A stretch of DNA of 64,000 nt from Cytobacillus depressus (GTDB taxonomy: Bacteria; Bacillota; Bacilli; Bacillales; Cytobacillaceae). Below are positions 8,570-17,961 of this stretch, piece after piece. The position numbers were made by a program, and so were the translations under genes. The notes beneath the pieces were generated by a model. The model searched no databases. It was not told the DNA's origin and saw only the letters and a list, made by a program, of their open reading frames with translations. The DNA lies in assembly GCF_008923245.1 (NCBI RefSeq), contig NZ_WBOS01000002.1, positions 372,001 through 436,000 on the forward strand. The letters run 5' to 3'. Positions within the stretch are counted from its first letter, which is position 1, and every line of letters begins with the position of its first letter.

Positions 8570-8938
8570 TCAAAATTTTTTTTCGATACGATTGACAAGA
8601 AAATAATCTTGTTTCCAGTTACCAAAGGCGCGTATCGTTTCCCCTGTTTTTATTTGCGGAATTTCAACTTCATGTTCTATAGGAATTACTTTTTTTATAT
8701 TTACAAATGAATAATCACTTTGAACTTTCATTTCTAGCACATATACGAACCGATTGTATGAAAACCTCTGTTTATTCCCGCTTAATTGCATGATTGTTCC
8801 TGATATTATAGCTTCTTCAGGGACATTTTTTAACTGCAGCCATTTTTCATGGCTTTCCCGCAATTCCTTTTTTGTTACCCAGAAAAAATAAATGCAAATG
8901 ATTGGAATCACAATGGCCGTCACCAAATTAAGCACCAC
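8570..8938 (-). CDS. Hypothetical membrane-anchored protein
   Basis: 122 aa, not recognised. It has one N-terminal membrane helix (LNLVTAIVIPIICIYFFWV), a short charged helix (KKELRESHEKWLQL) and a predicted beta-rich domain of about 80 residues. It sits two codons downstream of the thioesterase gene and on the same strand, so the pair is probably one operon. The start is uncertain: GTG 8938 has AGGTG overlapping it, while a TTG at 8926 would give better spacing and a protein four residues shorter. Confidence 0.6.
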   Translation of the reverse strand: MVLNLVTAIVIPIICIYFFWVTKKELRESHEKWLQLKNVPEEAIISGTIMQLSGNKQRFSYNRFVYVLEMKVQSDYSFVNIKKVIPIEHEVEIPQIKTGETIRAFGNWKQDYFLVNRIEKKF

Positions 8939-8942
8939 CTGA

Positions 8943-9428
8943 CTATTTTTTCCGTATAATAAAAAAGCTGCCTGAAGCTTTAGCTATTTTCTTCCCATCT
9001 GATCGATGTACATCTGCGGAAATAACCATTGTTTTTGTTCCTTTATGATCAATATGTGCTTTGCATTGTAGGTAGTCACCTTTTCCTACTGATAAATAAT
9101 GAATGTTAAGTTGAGATGTAACAGCGCCGAAGCCATCAGGCAAAATAGAATTAGCTAATGTGCCCATAGCAGAATCGATGATCGTCGCAGTAATGCCTCC
9201 ATGAACAATCCCTAAGGAATTATGCAGCAGAGGGCTAATAGGCACCGTTAATTCACAATATTCTTCTTTGATCTTTCTTTCCATATGGAGTAAACCGCCA
9301 ATATATGAACTGTTTATATTTTTTTGTTTCTTTTGAAACCCGCGTAAAACGGTTTCGAGTATGGCTAATTCTTCTGGGGAGGATGAAGCTAAGCATTCTT
9401 CGAAAAGCTCTTTCACTTGATTGTTCAT
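8943..9428 (-). CDS. PaaI-type hotdog-fold thioesterase
   Basis: 161 aa. The hotdog domain spans about residues 45-158. It contains the family signature N-S-x-G-I-V-H-G-G (LLHNSLGIVHGGITATIIDSAMG), with the Asn and the following HGG/acidic helix that build the acyl-CoA thioesterase active site, and a C-terminal KKIAKASGSFFI strand. Likely hydrolyses a small acyl- or aryl-CoA; the substrate cannot be read from the sequence. ATG 9428 is preceded by AAAGGTGA. The first 45 residues are a helical extension rather than part of the fold. Confidence 0.82.
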   Translation of the reverse strand: MNNQVKELFEECLASSSPEELAILETVLRGFQKKQKNINSSYIGGLLHMERKIKEEYCELTVPISPLLHNSLGIVHGGITATIIDSAMGTLANSILPDGFGAVTSQLNIHYLSVGKGDYLQCKAHIDHKGTKTMVISADVHRSDGKKIAKASGSFFIIRKK

Positions 9429-9522
9429 TCTAAGTCACCTTTCAAACTTTAATTCTACTTTCATTTTATCATTTTTCGGATAACAATAATATTTTGATTT
9501 ATTTCAAATGTGGTTATTATTC

Positions 9523-9549
9523 ACCTTTTTATAAAATGATCATAAAATA
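9523..9549 (+). promoter_or_regulatory. Candidate mother-cell (sigma-K/sigma-E type) promoter of ylbD
   Basis: AC at 9523-9524, 16 bases, then CATAAAATA at 9541-9549. This matches the sigma-K pattern AC-N16-CATAnnnTA, 39 bases before the ylbD start. Agrees with ylbD encoding a spore coat protein. A sigma-E role is possible because the -10 elements are alike. Confidence 0.5.
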
Positions 9550-9587
9550 TTCTAGGCATTTGTAACAAACCGAGGTGAATGAGGCAA

Positions 9588-10001
9588 ATGACTAAAAAAA
9601 AGCTCCACCCGAGCGTTGAACAGTTTAAGGGGTTTGTGAAAAAAAACCCAAAAATTATTCAAGAGGTTCGGGCAGAAAAAACAACATGGCAGGCATTGTA
9701 TGAGGAATGGTATTTATTCGGTGAAGATGATTCCAGGTGGGATTCATTTCGAGCGGAAGGGCAAACGCCAGTGAAAGAAAAAAGCGTTTCAGAGGATACG
9801 AAATCCGATTGGATGACAAACGTCATGAATTCTTTAAAAAAGATGGATACAAATCAAGTGCAAGGGTATATTAATAATCTTAATCAGGCGTTGACTGCTG
9901 TTCAAGGAGTAATAGCGCAATTCCAAGGTGGCAATCAAGTCAGTCAGACGAAAAGTATAAATAATCCGCCTTCAAATCCTTTTATGTTTAAAAAAGATTA
10001 G
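9588..10001 (+). CDS. ylbD: Spore coat protein YlbD
   Basis: 137 aa. Hydrophilic protein beginning MTKKKLHPSVEQFKGFVKKNPKI, the signature of the YlbD coat-protein family, with a Gln/Asn-rich C-terminal half (DTNQVQGYINNLNQALTAVQGVIAQFQGGNQ) likely to self-associate. Start placed at ATG 9588 because GAGGTG at 9572-9577 is about 10 bases away; the in-frame ATG 9579 would overlap that ribosome site. ylbE follows after 16 bases. A sigma-K-like promoter lies just upstream, consistent with mother-cell expression. Confidence 0.85.
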   Translation: MTKKKLHPSVEQFKGFVKKNPKIIQEVRAEKTTWQALYEEWYLFGEDDSRWDSFRAEGQTPVKEKSVSEDTKSDWMTNVMNSLKKMDTNQVQGYINNLNQALTAVQGVIAQFQGGNQVSQTKSINNPPSNPFMFKKD

Positions 10002-10017
10002 CAAAAAGGAGAAAAAA

Positions 10018-10257
10018 ATGAGAAAAGAAATCATTGATTATGTAGGTCAAAATAAAGAGTTGCAAAGATTTATTAGAGAGCAGCCAGTTTGGTATAGGCG
10101 TTTATCACGTAACCCTCAAGATCTTCAGGCATTAGAAATTGCTTCATTGCATCATTATCGCAAAACGATCCCACATCAAGTTGAAAAGTTTACTAATAGC
10201 GTCCAAATGGCCTCTATGATGATGAGTATGTTTCAAGCGATGAAATCGCAAACATGA
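10018..10257 (+). CDS. ylbE: YlbE-like protein
   Basis: 79 aa small protein of the YlbE-like family found in sporulating bacilli, function unknown. Seen: EQPVWYRRLSRNPQDLQALEIASLHHYRKTIPHQVEKFTNSVQMASMM, with a Met-rich C-terminus. Preceded by AAAAAGGAG and co-directional with ylbD 16 bases upstream, so probably expressed with the coat protein. A terminator follows immediately. Confidence 0.85.
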   Translation: MRKEIIDYVGQNKELQRFIREQPVWYRRLSRNPQDLQALEIASLHHYRKTIPHQVEKFTNSVQMASMMMSMFQAMKSQT

Positions 10258-10261
10258 TAAG

Positions 10262-10290
10262 GCTTTCTCCTAAACAGAGAGAGCTTTTTA
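10262..10290 (+). terminator. Terminator after ylbE
   Basis: Stem GCTTTCTC / GAGAGAGC with one mismatch, loop of about seven bases, then TTTTTAT. Confidence 0.7.
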
Positions 10291-10393
10291 TATTTTACAC
10301 TTAAATAAAAGCTTCATTCGAATGAGAGTAAAAAAGATTAGGACAGCAAACAATAATTACATGATTGCAGTTTCTCTCAAGGAGTGAAAGCTA

Positions 10394-10816
10394 ATGAAAC
10401 GAATTGTTTATTTATATATTGTCTTTTTATTATTTGCTGCAGGCTGCCAAACGAATAAGCCAAAGCCGGAAACGAAAATGCTTATAAAGCCAGTAAATAT
10501 TTCTCAAGAGGAAAATGCAGTTCCTGTTACAACTAAAATGGATAATAAAGATTTATTTTATGTCAACCATCAAGTACAAGGGAAAAATGTACTTATTGAA
10601 TGTATGGTCCATGGTGTAACTTTCAGAGACACGAATTCCTCCAATAAAGGCAAAATTATTTTATATGTCGATGGAAAAAAGAAAGAGGAAATTTCATCAG
10701 CAGCCTTTATTGTTAAAGGCTTATCTGCTGGGACACATCGAATCAAATTAGAAGTAATGAAAAAAAATAATCGAGCTCCCATTATGCAAAAGGAATTTTA
10801 CGTGAGCATTCCATAA
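10394..10816 (+). CDS. Small lipoprotein of unknown function
   Basis: 140 aa. A lipoprotein signal peptide ends in the lipobox FAAGC, with the lipidated Cys at residue 18. A linker and a beta-rich domain (about 50-140) follow, resembling an Ig-like fold: VLIECMVHGVTF, GKIILYVDGKKKEEISSAAF, LSAGTHRIKLEVMKKN. The ATG has AAGGAG nine bases upstream. Stands alone between ylbE and ylbF, where I recall no B. subtilis gene. Extracytoplasmic and membrane-tethered by the lipobox; no function can be assigned. Confidence 0.75.
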   Translation: MKRIVYLYIVFLLFAAGCQTNKPKPETKMLIKPVNISQEENAVPVTTKMDNKDLFYVNHQVQGKNVLIECMVHGVTFRDTNSSNKGKIILYVDGKKKEEISSAAFIVKGLSAGTHRIKLEVMKKNNRAPIMQKEFYVSIP

Positions 10817-10868
10817 CTTTTGATTTCCACTGTTTCATGGTAAAATATGAAACGGAGGTGAGCTTATT

Positions 10869-11312
10869 TTGCTTGCTACAATAGAAGGTGTAGAGATTCT
10901 AGAGCTAGCTGACACACTTGCATTAATGATTATCAATTCAGTTGAGGCAGATAATTATCGTCAATGTTTATATAGATTAAGAAATAACAAAGAAACTCAG
11001 AGGAAAATCAGTCAATTTGTCAAAATGAAGGAGTTATATGAAGAAGTCCAGCGTTTTGGGAAATATCATCCTGATTATAAAACAGTTATGATGTCGATCC
11101 GAGAATTAAAAAGAGAGATGGATATGGATGTTTATGTTGCTGAGTTTAGAAAAGCAGAAAATGATCTGCAATCTATATTAGATGAAGTTAGTGTAATAAT
11201 TGGACGCACAGTATCTGAACATATAAAAGTTCCAACTGGAAATCCGTTTTTTGACAGTTTGTCAAGCTGCGGCAGTGGCTGTGGAACTGGAGGAAGCTGT
11301 GGCTGTTCCTAA
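10869..11312 (+). CDS. ylbF: YlbF, RNase Y accessory (Y-complex) protein
   Basis: 147 aa member of the YlbF/YmcA family. With YmcA and YaaT it forms the Y-complex, which carries iron-sulphur clusters, directs RNase Y and is needed for competence, biofilm and sporulation in B. subtilis. The helical body (about 1-125) contains FGKYHPDYK and ENDLQSILDEVSVIIG. The C-terminal CGSGCGTGGSCGC provides the cluster cysteines. Start is TTG 10869, with GGAGGTGA at 10854-10861; no nearer ATG is in frame. Confidence 0.92.
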   Translation: MLATIEGVEILELADTLALMIINSVEADNYRQCLYRLRNNKETQRKISQFVKMKELYEEVQRFGKYHPDYKTVMMSIRELKREMDMDVYVAEFRKAENDLQSILDEVSVIIGRTVSEHIKVPTGNPFFDSLSSCGSGCGTGGSCGCS

Positions 11313-11317
11313 TGGTA

Positions 11318-11355
11318 AACGGCATTGGATGATGTAATCCATGCCGTTATCTTTT
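11318..11355 (+). terminator. Terminator after ylbF
   Basis: AACGGCATTGGAT pairs with ATCCATGCCGTT (one-base bulge), followed by ATCTTTTT. Confidence 0.82.
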
Positions 11356-11451
11356 TGCAAATGATGGGCAAAACTTCGTATATGCCCATTGAAAGACATT
11401 GTTTTTTTATGCTAGACTAGGAAAAATAGTTGTTTTTAAAGGGGATATTAT

Positions 11452-11727
11452 ATGCTTGGGCAAAGGCAAGGGATTATTGTCTGGCTTTATTCATTAAAGC
11501 AAGTAAAAATGTTAAGAAAATTCGGAAATGTGCATTATATTTCTAAAAAACTAAAGTATGTCGTCATTTATTGTGATCTCGTAGATACAGAAGAAATCAT
11601 GGCCAAAATAAGTGCTTTTTCTTTTGTTAAACAAGTGGAGCCATCTTACAAACCATTTTTAAAAATGGAGTTCGAAAATTCAAAGCCAGACAAAGCAAAG
11701 GAATACGATTATAAAATGGGTATTTAA
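11452..11727 (+). CDS. ylbG: DUF2129 protein YlbG
   Basis: 91 aa protein of the DUF2129/UPF0298 family, restricted to Firmicutes and of unknown function. Typical features: [36 protein letters not shown], a predicted ferredoxin-like alpha/beta arrangement, and [17 protein letters not shown] near the end. AAAGGGGATATT precedes the ATG. Follows ylbF in the standard order but is separated from it by a terminator. Confidence 0.88.
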   Translation: MLGQRQGIIVWLYSLKQVKMLRKFGNVHYISKKLKYVVIYCDLVDTEEIMAKISAFSFVKQVEPSYKPFLKMEFENSKPDKAKEYDYKMGI

Positions 11728-11755
11728 AGGGAGAGGGCATAGCTCTCTCTTTTTT
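11726..11755 (+). terminator. Terminator after ylbG
   Basis: AAAGGGAGAG pairs with CTCTCTCTTT (one G-T pair) across a seven-base loop, then TTTTTC. The stem starts at the ylbG stop codon. Confidence 0.8.
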
Positions 11756-11837
11756 CGTCATTTTTCATCGAAATTCATGTACGGAAGCTCCATGATTTGC
11801 TATGGTTATAATAGGAAAGAAAGTAAAGGGGATTTGT

Positions 11838-13247
11838 ATGTGGAAAACGTTTGTTCTTATGACAATCGTATTTACAACGGTTATTAGCGGTATGTTGTTT
11901 TGGCAATGGAAGGCATATTCAAAGCAAAACGATCCTATCAATGAAGTTTTCGAAAAAGCTGTTCAAGAAATTACTGTTAAATCAAAAGAAAATAAACTGC
12001 ATGTTACACAGAGGATACATGGATTAACGAAGGATATGGAATACACGGTGATAAAACCTGACAGTCTTTATGGCTGGTCATGTAAAAATATACATAATGA
12101 GCCTTGTGATTCAAAGGATGAAAATCCGGAAACTTTTTTGCCAATTGAAAACGAATTAATTTTTGAATATATCATTCCTATTGAAGCGAAAGAACAAGCC
12201 TTTTTATTAAATGAATGGACGACAGTCATACCAAATGTGAAAATTTCGAGCACCTCCATAATCATTGTTGATTCCTATCGTAGAGGTGGCACATGGGTAG
12301 CTGGGACTAAAATTAAAGGCTTTAAAGAAATGGATATTATTGACTATTATTATTTTGAAGGCGTTGGAGCGGCTCCTTCATTGTATTGGCAACTTGAACC
12401 TCTTCTAGTAGGAGATGAGCTCAGCAAGATTCATTTATACAACAGCTTAAAAAAACCCGAAATAAACATAAATAAAATACCAGATCTAACAGAATTTCCA
12501 TATGTTTCGATTGTTTTTACCGATCTGATTGCCGAACAAAGCGGGAATGGGATTATAATTTCTAATCCGAATATAGCTGGGGATGCTTTTATCCGTAAAT
12601 TACTTACTTATTATTATGAACAGAAACTAAATCCTTCAAATAAACAGAAATGGATTACCGATGTGTTGACTTCGATTTCGGCTCAATTACAAGCCGAGAC
12701 AGACAAAGGAAAAGAAGTCTTGGAGGAAATGAAAAAGAAGCTAACAGAAGAGGAATTATTAAGCTTTATTAAGTTAGTAAGTGGCAGCTCTGAAGAAATT
12801 ACCTTTCAACGATTAGATCAATTCGTTACAAAAGTAAAAGGATTAAACACCCGTTTTTTTACAATAAATGCTAAGAATACCCAAATATCTGTTCCACTTA
12901 TGTTTTATGATACTAGAAAAGTCATTGTAAATGGGATTCATCATAAAGAATTAGAAATTCTCTATGATGAAGGAAAGAGTTTATTTCCTTTTATCGAAAC
13001 AATGAAAGCGCTTGGCTATGAAGCTAGCAAGCTTGAAGATGGGGAAAAGATTTTAGTTACAAAAGGAAAAAACACATACCGTTTTTTCCTTAACCGTAAT
13101 ATTTTTATTTATAATGAGGATGATTATGGATTATTTGAAAAACCGTTAACAAACATAAACGGACAAGTTTATATGAACAAGCAATGGCTTGAAAAGCTTT
13201 TTAACATCACAATCGATAATGATCATAAAATTTCCATTTCAGGATAA
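11838..13247 (+). CDS. Hypothetical anchored protein with C-terminal stalk-like domain
   Basis: 469 aa, family not firmly recognised. N-terminal membrane helix (about residues 4-26, FVLMTIVFTTVISGMLFWQW) followed by an extracellular portion. The last 100 residues (PLMFYDTRKVIVNGIHHKELEILYDEGKSLFPFIETMKALGYE ... INGQVYMNKQWLEKLFNITI) resemble the copper amine oxidase N-terminal-like 'stalk' domain found in many Firmicute wall proteins. The middle contains an amphipathic helix (KGKEVLEEMKKKLTEEELLSFI). Start at ATG 11838 has AAAGGGGAT upstream; a longer frame from 11802 lacks a ribosome site. Not part of the B. subtilis ylbG-ylbH interval as I know it. Confidence 0.65.
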   Translation: MWKTFVLMTIVFTTVISGMLFWQWKAYSKQNDPINEVFEKAVQEITVKSKENKLHVTQRIHGLTKDMEYTVIKPDSLYGWSCKNIHNEPCDSKDENPETFLPIENELIFEYIIPIEAKEQAFLLNEWTTVIPNVKISSTSIIIVDSYRRGGTWVAGTKIKGFKEMDIIDYYYFEGVGAAPSLYWQLEPLLVGDELSKIHLYNSLKKPEININKIPDLTEFPYVSIVFTDLIAEQSGNGIIISNPNIAGDAFIRKLLTYYYEQKLNPSNKQKWITDVLTSISAQLQAETDKGKEVLEEMKKKLTEEELLSFIKLVSGSSEEITFQRLDQFVTKVKGLNTRFFTINAKNTQISVPLMFYDTRKVIVNGIHHKELEILYDEGKSLFPFIETMKALGYEASKLEDGEKILVTKGKNTYRFFLNRNIFIYNEDDYGLFEKPLTNINGQVYMNKQWLEKLFNITIDNDHKISISG

Positions 13248-13264
13248 TTAAAGGGCTTTTGGCT

Positions 13265-13296
13265 AAAATAAAAAACCCTGCAGATAACTGCAGGGT
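13265..13296 (-). terminator. Terminator of the csfG-like RNA
   Basis: Perfect nine-base stem 13275-13283 / 13288-13296 with loop of four; read on the minus strand it is followed by TTTTTTATTTT. Confidence 0.88.
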
Positions 13297-13415
13297 CCTT
13301 CTATATCCTCAAGAAGGATAGAAGGCAAAGGGAGAGGAGAAACCGGAGGAAGAACTTATGGGGAAACGTAAGTCTTCTCCGCGGTTGGCAACAACATCCT
13401 CGAATAGATGCTGTT
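13265..13415 (-). ncRNA. csfG: CsfG-like forespore small RNA
   Basis: The 355-base gap before rsmD holds a complete RNA gene on the minus strand. Promoter elements are at 13421-13449. The transcript would be about 150 nt: an imperfect long hairpin around 13350-13386, a C/T-rich stretch complementary to Shine-Dalgarno sequences (TTTCTCCTCTCCCTTT, minus strand, about 13330-13345), a hairpin at 13297-13325 (CCTTCTAT ... ATAGAAGG), and a terminator with the nine-base stem ACCCTGCAG / CTGCAGGGT and a T-rich tract. In B. subtilis I recall the sporulation RNA CsfG between ylbG and ylbH; position, forespore promoter and size agree. Identity inferred, not aligned. Confidence 0.7.
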
Positions 13416-13420
13416 AATAA

Positions 13421-13449
13421 CATTATTTCCACAATAACTTTTGATATAC
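13421..13449 (-). promoter_or_regulatory. Sigma-F/sigma-G type promoter of the csfG-like RNA
   Basis: Minus strand: GTATA (13449-13445), 14 bases, GGAAATAATG (13430-13421). The -10 part fits GGnnAnAnTR exactly and the -35 fits GYATA. The spacing equals that of the sigma-F-like promoter found upstream of sigG in this window. Confidence 0.7.
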
Positions 13450-13602
13450 ACTATATCGGATATTTTTTTCCAGTATCAATATTTCCTGAAACGTCTATAT
13501 AGAAGAACATGAAGGCAGAAGGAAAACAGTTGGCGGTAGATATTTAATTATGGTAGGATAGGAAGGAAAAAATGATAAACAGCATAGTTAGTGGTGATTA
13601 AT

Positions 13603-14650
<1,048 letters not shown>

Positions 14651-14653
14651 AAT

Positions 14654-14680
14654 AACGAGCACAAACCATTTGTGCTCGTT
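14654..14680. terminator. Terminator between convergent coaD and ylbJ
   Basis: Stem AACGAGCACAA / TTGTGCTCGTT, loop of five. Weak T tracts on both sides suggest it serves both genes. Confidence 0.75.
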
Positions 14681-14692
14681 CATACATTCCAG

Positions 14693-15904
14693 TTATTTTT
14701 CAAGTCTTTTCGCAAGTAAAATTGTATAGCTAAGCAAGGCGAAAATCGTGATTAATGGACCAGCCTTTGTCATGATCATAAAAGTTTCCAGCAGCCAAGA
14801 TCCTTCACCAAAGAATGCAACTGGTATTGCATTTGATGGCTGTTCTGTATTGTAAAAGCGTTCATAAAGCGGCTTCCAAAGAAGAGCTGCATATAGTGCG
14901 GCAAAAAAACCTTGAAAAATTCTCCCTATAAAGAAAGGTTTAAAATTTATATCTGTTTGCGCCAAAATACTGGCCACTTGTGCCTGAACACTAAAGCCGC
15001 TAAAAGCTAAAATGAAACTTGTAATTACAGCTTGCTGCATAAGTGTAGCCTCTTGTACTTGGCTTGTTAATTGACTGCCAAGTGTGATTTCAAATATACC
15101 TGAAATAAACGGGGTGCTTAATTCAGTTGGCAATCCGAAGACACCTAATAATATTTCCAGTCCCACGGCTAGAAAAGAAGTAATGCCTATATGGTAAAGC
15201 AATTTATTAATAACCGAAAAGAGTATGATAAATCCGCCAATCATCAATAAAGTTCGGATGGAGGACATAACTGCATCACCAAGTAGTTTTCCAAGTGGCC
15301 GATTATCATTAATTCTTGTACGGTGAAGGACAGAGAGAGCATATCTTAAGGAGGGCTTTCCACGTTTTTCACGTTTTGTCGTTTCATAATTTCGGCCGTG
15401 AAATCTCATCATTATACCTACTGTCAAATTACCTAAATAGTGGGCCAATGCTAGAATTAAGCCAAGTTTTGCATTATGGAAAAAGCCGACAGAAACAGCA
15501 CCGAAAATAAATAAAGGATTGGAGCAATTCGTAAAGGATACTAAACGTTCAGCTTCAGTTTTTGTAATTTGCCCTTCCTGCCGAAGTCTCGCTGTTAATT
15601 TTGCACCGGCTGGAAATCCTGATGCCATGCCCATTGCCCATACAAATCCGCCAACACCCGGCACATTGAACAATGGGCGCATGAGCGGTTCAAGCAAGAC
15701 ACCGATAAACCGAACGACCCCAAAACCAATAAGCATTTCTGAAACGATAAAAAATGGTAACAGGGAAGGAAAGACGATTTCCCACCACATGTTCAGCCCT
15801 CTAATAGAAGCATCTACAGATTCTTGCGGAAAAGCTATAAGTGATATAGCCATCATCATTACGGATAAAGCGAGAATAATTGTTTTAAATTTGGAACGTA
15901 ACAC
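14693..15904 (-). CDS. ylbJ: Sporulation integral membrane protein YlbJ
   Basis: 403 aa polytopic membrane protein with the Gate-type domain seen in nucleoside transporters and SpoVM-locus proteins. In B. subtilis ylbJ is expressed under sigma-E and affects spore cortex formation. Conserved stretches: GLNMWWEIVFPSLLPFFIVSEMLIGFG, FVWAMGMASGFPAGAKL, SFTNCSNPLFIFGAVSVGFF. I place the start at GTG 15904 (MLRSKFKTIILAL) because AAGGGAGG lies eight bases upstream on the minus strand and the remaining length fits the family (about 408 aa); extension to ATG 15988 adds 28 residues without a good ribosome site. Confidence 0.9.
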   Translation of the reverse strand: MLRSKFKTIILALSVMMMAISLIAFPQESVDASIRGLNMWWEIVFPSLLPFFIVSEMLIGFGVVRFIGVLLEPLMRPLFNVPGVGGFVWAMGMASGFPAGAKLTARLRQEGQITKTEAERLVSFTNCSNPLFIFGAVSVGFFHNAKLGLILALAHYLGNLTVGIMMRFHGRNYETTKREKRGKPSLRYALSVLHRTRINDNRPLGKLLGDAVMSSIRTLLMIGGFIILFSVINKLLYHIGITSFLAVGLEILLGVFGLPTELSTPFISGIFEITLGSQLTSQVQEATLMQQAVITSFILAFSGFSVQAQVASILAQTDINFKPFFIGRIFQGFFAALYAALLWKPLYERFYNTEQPSNAIPVAFFGEGSWLLETFMIMTKAGPLITIFALLSYTILLAKRLEK

Positions 15905-16156
15905 GGGCAGTGCCTCCCTTAGGAAGATGAACGGACCAAGCTTTCTATGAAGTTGCCAAATCGCATTTTTTACAATTAATGAAGCCATTCAAACTTGTCC
16001 TCTATAAATCAATATGCTCATAGAACAATAAAATAGACCATAAGATTGAACATGAATTGTTTACTTTGCCGATCTAATAGAAATACAGTTTATTAAGCCA
16101 GATAAAATTCCAGTATACTAAACTTGAGGAAAATTGCCTCGAAGGAGGAGTTCTTT

Positions 16157-16945
16157 TTGGAAAGGCCGAAAGTAGGTTTGGCGCTCGGTTCAGGAGGTGC
16201 ACGCGGGTTTGCCCATTTAGGTGCCATTAAAGTATTTAAGGATGAGGGAATCCCTATAGATTTAATCGCTGGCAGCAGTATGGGTGCGATGGTTGGATGC
16301 TTTTATGGGGCAGGACTTGATATTGATCGGCTTTATAAATTGGCAAAAGCTTTTAAACGTAAATATTATTTGGACTTTACTGTTCCAAAAATGGGTTTTA
16401 TTGCAGGAAAAAAAGTGAAAGAGCTTATTCGAATTCTTACACATGGAAAAAATATTGAGGAATTAGATTTGCCGGTAAGGGTGGTCGCAACGGATTTAGT
16501 TACTGGAGAAAAGGTCGTTTTTGAAAAAGGATCGATTGCTGATGCGGTCCGTGCGAGCATTGCAATTCCTGGGATTTTTGTTCCAGAAAAACTTAACGGC
16601 CGGATTTTAGTAGATGGTGGTGTCGTTGATCGAGTACCGGTTTCTGTAGTGAAAGAAATGGGTGCAGATATTGTTATTGCTATCGATGTCTCACACGTAA
16701 AAACAAATTCGGAGATCACATCCATTTATGATGTTATTATGCAAAGTCTTGATATTATGCAAATGGAATTAGTTTCCCATAGGGAAATTGTTTCCAATTT
16801 TATGATTAAGCCTAGGGTAGAAATGTTTAGTTCGAGAGCCTTTACGAATATTGAGGAAATCATTCAAATTGGAGAAGCGGAAACTAAGAAATATGTGGCA
16901 CAAATAAAAGAATTAATCAACAACTGGGAGGAGCCTATAAGCTGA
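16157..16945 (+). CDS. ylbK: Patatin-like phospholipase YlbK
   Basis: 262 aa. Patatin-fold serine hydrolase with the oxyanion loop GSGGARG (near residue 10), nucleophile elbow GSSMG (about 40-44) and catalytic Asp in VDGGVVDRVP. These form a Ser-Asp dyad acting on membrane lipids or acyl esters; the natural substrate is unknown. Start taken at TTG 16157, six bases after AAGGAGGAG; the frame upstream to 16124 lacks a ribosome site. Overlaps the ylbL start by one base (TGATG), so both are translated together. Confidence 0.9.
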   Translation: MERPKVGLALGSGGARGFAHLGAIKVFKDEGIPIDLIAGSSMGAMVGCFYGAGLDIDRLYKLAKAFKRKYYLDFTVPKMGFIAGKKVKELIRILTHGKNIEELDLPVRVVATDLVTGEKVVFEKGSIADAVRASIAIPGIFVPEKLNGRILVDGGVVDRVPVSVVKEMGADIVIAIDVSHVKTNSEITSIYDVIMQSLDIMQMELVSHREIVSNFMIKPRVEMFSSRAFTNIEEIIQIGEAETKKYVAQIKELINNWEEPIS

Positions 16946-17961
16946 TGAAAAAAAAATATTATTTACGTTCCTTCATAATCGCAGCAACGATCCTAATATT
17001 AAGCTCCTTTTATAATTTACCCTATTATGTATCAAAACCGGGTTTAGCGAAAGAACTTAAGCCGATTATTCAAGTTGAAAATGGTTATAAAGAAGAAGGC
17101 AATTTCATGTTAACGACAGTAAGGATGGGGAAGGCAAATATATACTCATATGCTCTCGCAAAATTAAATCCTTACCATGAACTTTATAAAATTAATGAAA
17201 TAAGAAGGCAGGATGAAACCGAGGAAGAATACAATGTCCGCCAACTGTATTTAATGTCTTCTTCTAAGCAAGCTGCTATTGAAACAGCATATAAAAAAGC
17301 AAACATTCCACTTAAATATCATTATAAGGGGATATTTGTATTAAATGTAAAACCGAATATGCCTGCCGCAGGAAAATTAAAAGCAGGCGACCGGATTTTT
17401 AAAGTGGATGGACGGGAATTTGAATCGTCTGAACAATTTATAAAGTATGTTGCTGGGAAAAATGAAGGAGATAAAGTTGAATTTTCGATTGAGCGTGGGA
17501 AAAAAATTAGTGATGTCGAGGTTTCCCTGCAGAGAATTGAAGAGACTGGGAAAGTTGGCGTAGGGATTACTTTAGTGGATGATAAAGAAATTGAAGTCAA
17601 GCCAAAGGTTACTATTAACAGTGAGGATATTGGCGGACCATCTGCCGGTTTTATGTTCTCTCTAGAAATATATAATCAATTAGTGGAAGAAGATTTGACC
17701 CGTGGATATGAAATAGCTGGCACGGGAACGATTGATTCAGAAGGCAATATTGGAAGAATCGGCGGCATTGAACAAAAAATTGTTGCTGCCGATCGAGCAG
17801 GTGCTGAAATCTTTTTTGCCCCTAATGATAATGGAGCGAAAGATTCCAATTATAATGCGGCTGTAAAAACAGCTAAAGATATCAGAACGAAAATGAAAAT
17901 CGTCCCTGTTGACACATTTGATGATGGAATAAAATATTTATCCAAATTAAAAGCAAAATAG
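16945..17961 (+). CDS. ylbL: PDZ-Lon-type membrane protease YlbL (DdcP)
   Basis: 338 aa. N-terminal signal anchor (FIIAATILILSSFYNLPYYV), PDZ domain (about residues 125-195, GIFVLNVKPNMPAAGKLKAGDRIFKVDG) and an S16 Lon-like protease domain (about 200-335). The Ser-Lys dyad shows as GGPSAGFMF and IEQKIVAADRAGA. In B. subtilis the protein (YlbL/DdcP) degrades the division inhibitor YneA during recovery from the DNA-damage checkpoint. The ATG overlaps the ylbK stop. A terminator follows; ylbM converges from the other side. Confidence 0.93.
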   Translation: MKKKYYLRSFIIAATILILSSFYNLPYYVSKPGLAKELKPIIQVENGYKEEGNFMLTTVRMGKANIYSYALAKLNPYHELYKINEIRRQDETEEEYNVRQLYLMSSSKQAAIETAYKKANIPLKYHYKGIFVLNVKPNMPAAGKLKAGDRIFKVDGREFESSEQFIKYVAGKNEGDKVEFSIERGKKISDVEVSLQRIEETGKVGVGITLVDDKEIEVKPKVTINSEDIGGPSAGFMFSLEIYNQLVEEDLTRGYEIAGTGTIDSEGNIGRIGGIEQKIVAADRAGAEIFFAPNDNGAKDSNYNAAVKTAKDIRTKMKIVPVDTFDDGIKYLSKLKAK

